Positions 1 to 5,505 of a stretch of 7,625 nt of DNA are shown here, one piece after another. Position 1 is the first letter of the stretch. Every line of letters starts with the position of its first letter. The DNA lies in NCBI GenBank assembly GCA_003520455.1, contig DOUV01000860.1, positions 1 to 7,625 of the forward strand, in the 5' to 3' direction. Below the pieces are notes generated by a model, which searched no databases, was not told where the DNA came from, and worked only from the letters and a program-made list of their open reading frames with translations. A program made the translations under genes and the position numbers. Source of the DNA: Chloroflexota bacterium. Its GTDB lineage: Bacteria > Chloroflexota > Anaerolineae > Ardenticatenales > Ardenticatenaceae.

Positions 1-2
1 GC

Positions 3-950
3 CCGGCCGTGGCCGTGGCGCCGGCGCTCCCGGCGATCGTTCTTCAAGGGGTGCACCACGAGTACCAGAGGTGGAACAACTGCGGCCCGGTGACGATCGG
101 GATGCAGCTCAGCTTCTTCGGCCGGACTGAAACCCAGTTCCAGACGGCGCCTTTTCTGAAGCCGGACCCGGATGACAAGAATGTCAGTCCCGATGAGCTC
201 GTCGCCTACGCCCGTTCCATCGGCTTTGAGAGCTTCGCCAGTGTCGGGGGCGACCTCGACCTGCTCAAGAGGCTGGTGAGCAACCAGTTTCCCGTCATCG
301 TCGAGAGCTGGTTCATCCCTGAGCCCAAAGACGAGATGGGCCACTATCTCTTGTTCATCGGCTACGACGATGCCACCGGCGAGTTGATCTTCAACGACTC
401 CTACGAGGGCCCAAACCGGCATGTGAAGGCGGCGGAGTTTGACCGCCTGTGGCAAGTCTTCAATCGCACCTTCGTGCTGAGCTATCCGCCCGAGCGGGCC
501 CCGGTGGCGCAGGCGATTCTGGGCGAGCTCGGCGACTCGCAGGCCATGTACACTCACGCCCTGCACATAGCCCAGGCCGAGGTCGCCGCTGATCAGAACA
601 ACCGCTACGCCTGGTTCAACCTCGGCTCTAGCTTTGTTGGTCTGGGCGAGATGGAGAAAGCCGCCGAGGCCTTCGACCAGGCACGAAGCCTGAAGCTCCC
701 CTGGCGCATGCTCTGGTACCAGTTTGGCCCCTTCCAGGCCTACTATGCCGTTGGCCGCTATCAGGACGTGATCGACCTGGCCACGGCCAACCTCCACACG
801 ACCGGCGATCTCGAAGAGAGCTTCTACTGGCGCGGCCGGGCGCAGCAGGCCCTGGGCAACCTCGACTCTGCGCGGCGTGATTACCAGCAAGCACTGCGCT
901 ACAACAAGAACTTCACCGCAGCCGCGGACGCGCTCGCCGCACTTCAGTGA
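3..950 (+). CDS. C39-family peptidase domain protein with C-terminal TPR repeats (5' truncated)
   Basis: The frame is open to the left edge, so the true start lies outside the window. A GTG at 9 is the first start codon visible, but the preceding codons already read as a Pro/Ala-rich linker, which suggests a longer N-terminus (perhaps a signal or anchor). Numbered from that GTG, a papain-like C39 domain spans about residues 10-160. It has the nucleophile motif NNCGP (Cys25), a histidine in GHYLLFIGYDD (His112) and an aspartate in FNDS (Asp130), so the Cys-His-Asp triad looks intact. Residues about 175-313 are helical repeats of TPR type (AWFNLGSSFVGLGEMEKAAEAF; YWRGRAQQALGNLDSARRDY). C39 domains are known from bacteriocin-exporter leader peptidases, but no ABC-transporter part is present here. 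I infer a stand-alone cysteine hydrolase with a protein-binding repeat tail. The substrate is unknown. The gene ends 134 bases before murJ on the same strand. Confidence 0.8.
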   Translation, partial: PAVAVAPALPAIVLQGVHHEYQRWNNCGPVTIGMQLSFFGRTETQFQTAPFLKPDPDDKNVSPDELVAYARSIGFESFASVGGDLDLLKRLVSNQFPVIVESWFIPEPKDEMGHYLLFIGYDDATGELIFNDSYEGPNRHVKAAEFDRLWQVFNRTFVLSYPPERAPVAQAILGELGDSQAMYTHALHIAQAEVAADQNNRYAWFNLGSSFVGLGEMEKAAEAFDQARSLKLPWRMLWYQFGPFQAYYAVGRYQDVIDLATANLHTTGDLEESFYWRGRAQQALGNLDSARRDYQQALRYNKNFTAAADALAALQ

Positions 951-983
951 GAGGGAGCCGGTCGCAAAGAGGAGGTGGCAAAA

Positions 984-1091
984 TTGCCCCTGCAGTGCCA
1001 ACTGCAATGGAAAAGCGGTGAAGAAGCAGTCATGCTACCTGCCACTTGCTCCCTGCTCCGTGTGCGGCGACCGAGGCGATCATTTTGCTAG
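984..1091 (+). CDS. Possible 35-codon leader ORF upstream of murJ
   Basis: A near-perfect Shine-Dalgarno sequence, AGGAGGT at 970-976, lies 7 bases before TTG 984. That codon opens a 35-codon frame beginning MPLQCQLQ, ending RRSFC and stopping at TAG 1089-1091. murJ cannot use this ribosome site because its own frame is closed by TGA at 1019-1021. The small ORF's stop falls between the two best murJ start candidates (TTG 1085 and GTG 1094), an arrangement typical of translational coupling. The peptide resembles nothing I recognise, has no clear membrane segment and starts with a rare codon. It may be a regulatory leader or chance. Confidence 0.25.
   Translation: MPLQCQLQWKSGEEAVMLPATCSLLRVRRPRRSFC
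1073..1076 (+). promoter_or_regulatory. Ribosome binding site candidate for murJ
   Basis: GAGG at 1073-1076 lies 8 bases upstream of TTG 1085 and 17 bases upstream of GTG 1094. The spacing favours TTG 1085 as the murJ start. The match is short, so translation may instead depend on coupling to the small ORF that overlaps this point. Confidence 0.35.
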
Positions 1092-2668
1092 CAGTGAGCT
1101 ACCGCGGCCGCGTGGCCCGCGCGGCCGCGATTGTGATGGCCGGCTATGTCGTCAGCAAGGCGGTGGCACTGCTGCGGGATCGGATCATCGCCCAGACCTT
1201 TGGGACGGGCGCGTCGCTGGACGCCTACTACGCGGCCTTCAACCTGCCGGATCTCCTCTTTACTCTCATCGCGGGAGGCGCCCTCGCCACCGCGTTTATC
1301 CCCGTCCTGGCAGACTACCTGGCGCTCGATGAGGCCGGCCAGGAACGCGCCTGGCAGCTCTCGAGCAATGTGCTCACCGTCATCTTGCTGGCGACCGCTG
1401 CATTCGCCGCCGTGGTTGCGCTGGTGGCCGGCCCGCTCATGGCGCACCTCATTGCGCCGGGTTTCACGCCCGAGCAGGCCGCCCTCTCGGCCGCGCTGAT
1501 GCGCGTGATCCTGATTTCGACCGTTATCTTCAGCGCCAGTGGCACGTTGATGGGAGTTCTCAACGCCCGCCAGCACTTCTTCTCCCCAGCCTTCGCGCCG
1601 ATGTTCTACAACGTTGGGATCATCGTGGGAGCGCGCGTTTTCGCTCGCCACTTCCCCCCTGACCGGGCCGTCTACGGGCTGGCGTGGGGCGTGGTGTTTG
1701 GGGCCGCGCTGCATCTGCTCTCGCACACCCCGGCGCTGATCCACCATCAGGCCCGCCTGCGTCCTCGGCTCGACCTGCGCGATCCCGGCCTGCAGCAGGT
1801 GCTCCGGCTGATGGGCCCGCGTGTGCTCGCCTTGGGGGTGATCAAGGTGAATCTGCTGGTGCAGGGCAACCTGGCCTCCCGGCTGGACGAGGGCAGCCTC
1901 TCGGCCCTGACCTTCGCGTGGGGACTGATGCAGTTGCCCGAAACGATCTTCGCAACGGCCATTGCAACGGCGGTCTTCCCCACGCTCGCCGAACTGGCGG
2001 GCCGGCACGAGCTGGTCGCGCTGCGCCGCACGATGATGGAGATGTTGCGGGCGATCTTGGCCCTGACGATCCCTGCGGCGGTCGGACTGATCGTCCTGGG
2101 ACGACCGCTGATCGCGCTGATGTTTCAGGGGGGTGCCTTTGGAAGCCGTTCCACCGATGCAGTCTTCTTCGCGCTCGAGTTCTATGCTTTCGGTCTGATC
2201 GCCCACAGCCTTCTGGAGGTGGTGGCGCGGACCTTCTATGCCCAGAAGGATACCAGGACGCCACTCTACGTCGCCGCCGGCGCCATGGTGCTGAACGTGG
2301 GGTTGGCGGTCACCCTGTTGGGGCCGCTGCGCCACGGGGGCCTGGCGCTGGCCAACTCGTTGGCCGTCGCCGCCGAGGTCCTGGTGGGGCTCTGGCTGCT
2401 GCGCGGCCGGCTGCACGGGCTCGAGATGCGCGCGACGCTGCGGACGATAGCGCAGGTTGTCGTCGCGGCGGCCTTCATGGGGGTGGCCGTCTGGGGGTGG
2501 ACCGCCTGGCAGAGTGACGCCAACGTACTCATCGTCGGTATCGGCGGAGCCGTGATCGGCGCGGCAACCTACGTGGTCGTCGGGCTGGCATTGGGCGTGG
2601 AGGAACTCCGGCTGGTGCCGGCCCTCCTCCTGCGCCGCCGTCGCGCTTCCATTCCTGTTGAAGGTTGA
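1085..2668 (+). CDS. murJ: Lipid II flippase MurJ (MviN/MVF family)
   Basis: MurJ moves undecaprenyl-linked lipid II across the cytoplasmic membrane for peptidoglycan synthesis. From TTG 1085 the product is about 527 residues, matching the family's usual 500-550 residues and its roughly 14 membrane helices. Family signatures are clear: the N-terminal helix block with RDRIIAQTFGTG, DAYYAAFNLPDLLF and GGALATAFIPV; a central ALTFAWGLMQLPETIF followed by AIATAVFPTLAELA; and a C-terminal ARTFYAQKDTRTPLYVA. The start is uncertain. TTG 1046, TTG 1085, GTG 1094 and GTG 1112 are all in frame. I prefer 1085 or 1094, because homologs begin close to the RVARAAAIVMAGY segment and a GAGG sits 8 bases before 1085. 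The last codons (VEG-stop) lie inside a GTTGAAG tandem repeat, so repeat expansion has apparently shaped this C-terminus. Identification is confident; only the start is open. Confidence 0.93.
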   Translation: MLAVSYRGRVARAAAIVMAGYVVSKAVALLRDRIIAQTFGTGASLDAYYAAFNLPDLLFTLIAGGALATAFIPVLADYLALDEAGQERAWQLSSNVLTVILLATAAFAAVVALVAGPLMAHLIAPGFTPEQAALSAALMRVILISTVIFSASGTLMGVLNARQHFFSPAFAPMFYNVGIIVGARVFARHFPPDRAVYGLAWGVVFGAALHLLSHTPALIHHQARLRPRLDLRDPGLQQVLRLMGPRVLALGVIKVNLLVQGNLASRLDEGSLSALTFAWGLMQLPETIFATAIATAVFPTLAELAGRHELVALRRTMMEMLRAILALTIPAAVGLIVLGRPLIALMFQGGAFGSRSTDAVFFALEFYAFGLIAHSLLEVVARTFYAQKDTRTPLYVAAGAMVLNVGLAVTLLGPLRHGGLALANSLAVAAEVLVGLWLLRGRLHGLEMRATLRTIAQVVVAAAFMGVAVWGWTAWQSDANVLIVGIGGAVIGAATYVVVGLALGVEELRLVPALLLRRRRASIPVEG

Positions 2669-2696
2669 AAGGTTGGAGGTTGAAGGTTGAAAGTTG
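2657..2696 (+). repeat. Tandem GTTGAAG micro-repeat array
   Basis: Five consecutive units of 7-8 bases can be read: GTTGAAG (2657), GTTGAAAG (2664), GTTGGAG (2672), GTTGAAG (2679) and GTTGAAA (2686), followed by a partial GTTG. The array begins inside the last murJ codons and supplies the murJ stop codon. It also forms the left arm of the larger inverted repeat that ends at 2742. From memory, similar short G/T/A strings are scattered between genes in Chloroflexota genomes. Confidence 0.8.
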
Positions 2697-2742
2697 CGTG
2701 TGCAAGCTCTTCTTTAACCTGAAACCCCACAACCTGAAACCC
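2663..2742. repeat. 80-base imperfect inverted repeat between murJ and the cytochrome-b5-like gene
   Basis: The left arm, 2663-2693, can pair with the right arm, 2712-2742. Paired blocks from the outside in are GGTT, AGGTTG, GGTT, AGGTT and AAAG, about 23 bp separated by small internal loops. The apical region 2694-2711 contains a further 4-bp TTGC/GCAA stem with loop GTGT (2694-2705). The right arm is also a direct repeat, with AACCTGAAACCC at 2716-2727 and again at 2731-2742. The element fills the whole intergenic space between the two genes. It could act as a transcription terminator or RNA-stabilising hairpin, or be a REP-like dispersed repeat. Confidence 0.6.
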
Positions 2743-2745
2743 ACC

Positions 2746-3006
2746 ATGCCTGATCCCGCCTCGATCGCTGATCTGCCCGCCTTGAGCGAACTCCAGCTTC
2801 GGCGCAACAATGGGGAGCGCGGGCGGCCCGTTTGGGTCGCGTACAACGGGTTAGTCTACGATGTCAGTGCCAGCTCCCTGTGGCGGGGGGGGATGCATCA
2901 AAACCTCCACTACGCCGGGCTCGATCACTCCACCTCGATCAGCAAGGCACCGCACGGTGATTGGGTGTTCGCTCGCTTCCCCATCGTCGGACGGTTCGTC
3001 GAGTAA
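2746..3006 (+). CDS. Cytochrome b5-like heme/steroid-binding domain protein
   Basis: This small 86-residue protein is almost entirely one cytochrome-b5-fold domain of the bacterial 'predicted heme/steroid binding' type. Visible signatures are a leading LPALSELQLRRNNG, then VWVAYNGLVYDVSAS, then LWRGGMHQNLHYAGLDHS and a terminal APHGDWVFARFPIVGRFVE. Histidines at 51, 55, 61 and 70 are candidate heme ligands, His51 and His70 lying where I expect the two axial positions in this subfamily. The canonical HPGG is not present. There is no signal peptide or membrane segment, so the protein should be cytosolic. I chose ATG 2746 because the domain starts right after it; the frame's upstream extension only translates the repeat. 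No good Shine-Dalgarno precedes it. The redox partner or ligand cannot be told from the context. Confidence 0.8.
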   Translation: MPDPASIADLPALSELQLRRNNGERGRPVWVAYNGLVYDVSASSLWRGGMHQNLHYAGLDHSTSISKAPHGDWVFARFPIVGRFVE

Positions 3007-3044
3007 GACGCAGGTGGGCCGCAACGAAACGGCCGCAACAGGGT

Positions 3045-3050
3045 TATAAT
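3045..3050 (+). promoter_or_regulatory. Perfect -10 box (TATAAT) upstream of plsX
   Basis: TATAAT at 3045-3050 matches the vegetative sigma-70 -10 consensus exactly, which is notable in such GC-rich surroundings. No convincing TTGACA lies 16-18 bases upstream, and no TGN extension precedes the box, so strength is uncertain. Transcription would begin near 3057 and give a leader of about 73 bases for plsX. Confidence 0.5.
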
Positions 3051-3057
3051 TTCTGGC

Positions 3058-3106
3058 GTCCAATCCGAATTGGCGGTTGGACCTGGCGGCGAGCCGCCAA
3101 CCTTTT
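3058..3106 (+). promoter_or_regulatory. Structured plsX leader with two adjacent hairpins
   Basis: Hairpin 1 pairs GTCCAATC (3058-3065) with GGTTGGAC (3075-3082), 8 bp with one G-U pair. Hairpin 2 pairs TGGCGGC (3084-3090) with GCCGCCA (3093-3099), a perfect 7-bp stem with a 2-base loop, followed by ACC and TTTT (3103-3106). Alternative pairings exist: CCAAT/ATTGG (3060-3064 with 3069-3073) and GGTTGG (3075-3080) with CCAACC (3097-3102). The last would disrupt both main hairpins. Hairpin 2 with its short T run resembles a weak terminator placed between promoter and ribosome site, as in attenuators. Confidence 0.45.
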
Positions 3107-3129
3107 CCCCTCTAGAGGGATCGACCTCA

Positions 3130-4146
3130 ATGAAGATTGCTGTGGACGCCATGGGCTCAGACCGCTATCCGGCTCCCGATGTCGAAGGGGCCCTCCGGGG
3201 TGCTCGTGAGTACGGCGTCGCGCTCCTTCTGGTCGGCAAGCCTGACCTCATCGAAACTGAATTGACCCGGCACGATACATCCGGCCTGGCGATCGAGATC
3301 GTCCCGGCGTCGCAGGCCATCGAGATGACGGAAGCCCCGGCCAACGCGGTGCGGAGCAAGCCGGACAGTTCCATGGTCGTAGGAATGAAGCTGCTCAAAG
3401 AGGGCCGCGCCGATGCTTTTGTCAGTATGGGGAACACGGGGGGGATGCTGGCCGCCGGGATCCTGCACCTGGGGCGAATCAAGGGAATCAAGCGACCGGC
3501 CCTCTCGACAGTCTTTCCTGTCATCACCGGGCACACTTTCATTCTGGACATTGGCGCCAATGCTGATGTCAAGCCCGACTACCTGGCCCAATTCGCGTTG
3601 ATGGGGGCCCTTTATGCCGAGCGGGTCCTGGGTGTCCCCAACCCGCGCGTCGGTCTGGTTTCGAACGGCGAGGAGGAGGTCAAGGGGAGCGAGGTGGTAC
3701 AGGCGGCGCACCAGCTCATCAAAGCCATGCCGGCGATCAATTTCATCGGCAACGTCGAAGGGCGCGACATCCCACTCGGCACGGCCGACGTCGTCGTCAC
3801 CGATGGCTTCACCGGTAATGTCATTATCAAACTGGCTGAGGGCCTGGGTAAGATGATGAAGGCCATGATTCGCGAGGAGCTGAAGGCAGATCCACTCTCG
3901 ATGCTCGGTGGGTTGATGGCCAGGCGAGCCTTTGATCGCATCAGCGAACGCACCAACTATGCGCGCTATGGAGGCGCTCCACTCCTGGGAGTGGATGGAG
4001 TTGTCATCGTCGGCCACGGCAGTTCCACTGCCTTCGCCGTCAAGCACGCCGTGCGGGTCGCGCGCACGGCCGCCGAGCAACGAATTGTCGCGGCAATTCG
4101 AGCAGGGCTCGAGGCCGCTGTACCGGAGGCAGCAAGCGGTACGTAA
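3130..4146 (+). CDS. plsX: Phosphate acyltransferase PlsX
   Basis: PlsX converts acyl-ACP plus phosphate into acyl-phosphate, the donor used by PlsY in the first acylation of glycerol-3-phosphate. The 338-residue product has the expected family length and opens with the hallmark KIAVDAMGSDRYPAPDVEGA. Other recognisable family blocks are EAPANAVRSKPDSSM, SMGNTGGMLAAG, LDIGANADVKPDYLAQFA, SNGEEEVKGSEVVQ and VVTDGFTGNVIIKLAEG, with ERTNYARYGGAPLLGVDGV and GHGSSTAFAVKHAV near the C-terminus. The protein should be a soluble, peripherally membrane-associated enzyme. Start ATG 3130 is supported by GAGGG at 3115-3119 with a 10-base spacer and by the conserved N-terminus. A perfect -10 box and a hairpin-rich leader lie upstream. 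The FabF-type ketosynthase follows on the same strand after 75 bases, consistent with a lipid-synthesis operon. Confidence 0.95.
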   Translation: MKIAVDAMGSDRYPAPDVEGALRGAREYGVALLLVGKPDLIETELTRHDTSGLAIEIVPASQAIEMTEAPANAVRSKPDSSMVVGMKLLKEGRADAFVSMGNTGGMLAAGILHLGRIKGIKRPALSTVFPVITGHTFILDIGANADVKPDYLAQFALMGALYAERVLGVPNPRVGLVSNGEEEVKGSEVVQAAHQLIKAMPAINFIGNVEGRDIPLGTADVVVTDGFTGNVIIKLAEGLGKMMKAMIREELKADPLSMLGGLMARRAFDRISERTNYARYGGAPLLGVDGVVIVGHGSSTAFAVKHAVRVARTAAEQRIVAAIRAGLEAAVPEAASGT

Positions 4147-4178
4147 CAGGTGATGGCCGCTCTTTGCTCCCGTTACGT
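4141..4178. repeat. Inverted repeat at the plsX stop codon
   Basis: ACGTAACAGG (4141-4150) can pair with CCCGTTACGT (4169-4178): ten positions with one mismatch around an 18-base loop. The left arm contains the plsX stop codon. No T run follows (the next bases are GTTTCCTCC), so this is a weak terminator candidate at most. It could be an RNA processing or stability hairpin between plsX and fabF. Confidence 0.4.
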
Positions 4179-4208
4179 GTTTCCTCCTCGCGGCCCCACA
4201 CTGAAGAT

Positions 4209-4212
4209 GGAG
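4209..4212 (+). promoter_or_regulatory. Ribosome binding site deciding the fabF start
   Basis: GGAG at 4209-4212 lies 9 bases upstream of ATG 4222. No comparable site precedes the upstream in-frame starts (GTG 4150, ATG 4153, ATG 4207). The site therefore favours ATG 4222, which also places the conserved ketosynthase N-terminus correctly. Confidence 0.5.
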
Positions 4213-4221
4213 TCCGATTTT

Positions 4222-5487
4222 ATGGAAACCATACACCTGTCTCAGATTGTCGTGACCGGCCTGGGGGCCATCACGCCGATCGGCAACACCGTTGCGACCT
4301 ACTGGCAGTCACTTCTCGCCGGGCGTTCTGGGGTTGGCCCGGTCACAGCCTTCGACGCCTCGCCCTTCCCCACTCAAATTGCGGCGGAAGTGAAGGATTT
4401 TGATCCGTCCGAGTACATGGATCGCAAGGAGGCCCGCCGGATGGCGCGCTGCTCGCAACTGGCAGTCGCGGCGACGCACCAGGCGTTGGCCGACGCTGGC
4501 CTGAGCGACGGGTTCGCAGATGCCGAACGCGTCGCGGTGCTGTTCGGCACGGCCATCGGCGGTTTCGAACAGGCTTACATCAACATCTTGGCCCTCCAGA
4601 GTGGTGGCTGGAAGCGCGTCAATCCCTTTGCGATCCCCGCGATGCTGCCCAATATGCCTGGCCACCATGTCAGCACGCTCTTTGGAACTCACGGCTATAT
4701 CGGGACCGTGACGACAGCCTGTGCCAGCGGGACGCAGGCTATTGTCGAGGCAGCCCATCTCATCCGGCGCGGGGCAGCGGATGTTGTCATCACGGGTGGC
4801 ACTGAAGCGTTGATCAACGAGTTGACCTTTGCTGGTTTCTGCGCGATGCGTGGCATGAGCACCCGCAACCATGATCCCGAGCGGGCGGTTCGCCCCTTCG
4901 ACAGGGATCGGGATGGTTTCCTGATGGGCGAAGGCGCCGGCGTGCTGATCCTGGAGCGTGAAGACCTCGCGCAGGCGCGCGGTGCCAGAATCTACTGCCG
5001 CGTACTCGGTGGGGCCGCCTCCAGCGATGCCTTCCACATGGCCCAGCCCGATCCGGAAGGGGCCGGCGCGGTCCGGGCGATGCGCTGGGCGCTGCAAAAT
5101 GCCGGGAGCCGCCCCGAAGCCATAGACTACATCAATGCGCATGGTCCAGGGACGCCGATTGGGGATGCCATCGAGACCAAAGCGATCAAGCGGCTCTTCG
5201 GCGAGCGCGCCTATGAGATCCCGATCAGCAGCACGAAAAGCATGATCGCCCACGGGATGGGCGCGGCGGGCGCGCTTGAGGCGATTGCCTGCGTCAAGAC
5301 GATCGAGACGCAGACGATCCACCCCACCATCAACTACGAGACTCAGGATCCGGAGTGCGACCTGGACTACGTCCCGGAAGGACCGCTCCGGGCCCGTGTA
5401 CGCTATACCCTCAGCAACAGTTTTGGCCTGGGTGGCCAGAACGCCTGTCTGGTCCTTGGCTCCGTCAATGGCGCCTCCCACCAGTAA
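4222..5487 (+). CDS. fabF: Beta-ketoacyl-ACP synthase II-type (FabF-like) condensing enzyme
   Basis: This enzyme condenses malonyl-ACP with acyl-ACP in fatty acid elongation. From ATG 4222 the product has 421 residues, close to E. coli FabF. The N-terminus reads IVVTGLGAITPIGN. The catalytic set is present: Cys167 in TTACASGTQ, His307 in NAHGPGTP, Lys339 and His344 in KSMIAHGMGAAG, each exactly four residues beyond E. coli C163, H303, K335 and H340. Some normally conserved residues differ. The gating-loop GFGGTN is GLGGQN, with Leu403 where E. coli has Phe400. HGTSTP is HGPGTP, and the TGH before the second catalytic histidine is IAH. The enzyme is probably active but may differ in substrate. 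It follows plsX by 75 bases, with no acpP, fabH, fabD or fabG between them. A specialised ketosynthase rather than the housekeeping FabF remains possible. Confidence 0.88.
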   Translation: METIHLSQIVVTGLGAITPIGNTVATYWQSLLAGRSGVGPVTAFDASPFPTQIAAEVKDFDPSEYMDRKEARRMARCSQLAVAATHQALADAGLSDGFADAERVAVLFGTAIGGFEQAYINILALQSGGWKRVNPFAIPAMLPNMPGHHVSTLFGTHGYIGTVTTACASGTQAIVEAAHLIRRGAADVVITGGTEALINELTFAGFCAMRGMSTRNHDPERAVRPFDRDRDGFLMGEGAGVLILEREDLAQARGARIYCRVLGGAASSDAFHMAQPDPEGAGAVRAMRWALQNAGSRPEAIDYINAHGPGTPIGDAIETKAIKRLFGERAYEIPISSTKSMIAHGMGAAGALEAIACVKTIETQTIHPTINYETQDPECDLDYVPEGPLRARVRYTLSNSFGLGGQNACLVLGSVNGASHQ

Positions 5488-5505
5488 CGCCCCATCACGA
5501 ACGCC

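Noticed and set aside
991..1006. TGCAGT/ACTGCA hairpin (6 bp, loop GCCA) in the murJ leader
   Set aside because: It is short and likely by chance, with no T run. It lies inside the possible leader ORF and was not treated as a terminator.
1046..1084. N-terminal extension of MurJ from TTG 1046
   Set aside because: The extra residues are not part of the family N-terminus as I know it and there is no ribosome site before 1046.
1088..2416. A 442-codon minus-strand frame within murJ
   Set aside because: It is very rich in Gln, Arg, His and Gly, the mirror of hydrophobic MurJ codons, and has no domain signature.
2657..2742. CRISPR array or insertion-sequence end
   Set aside because: Units are only 7-12 bases with no spacers of constant length, and there is no transposase or target duplication nearby.
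2665..2745. Upstream extension of the cytochrome-b5-like protein
   Set aside because: It only translates the tandem repeat and inverted-repeat arm; the domain begins right after ATG 2746.
4150..4221. N-terminal extension of the FabF-like protein from GTG 4150 or ATG 4153
   Set aside because: The extra 24 residues precede the conserved ketosynthase start, and the only good ribosome site lies before ATG 4222.
3157..4236. A 359-codon minus-strand frame within plsX
   Set aside because: It is fully antisense to an unmistakable plsX, with no family resemblance.
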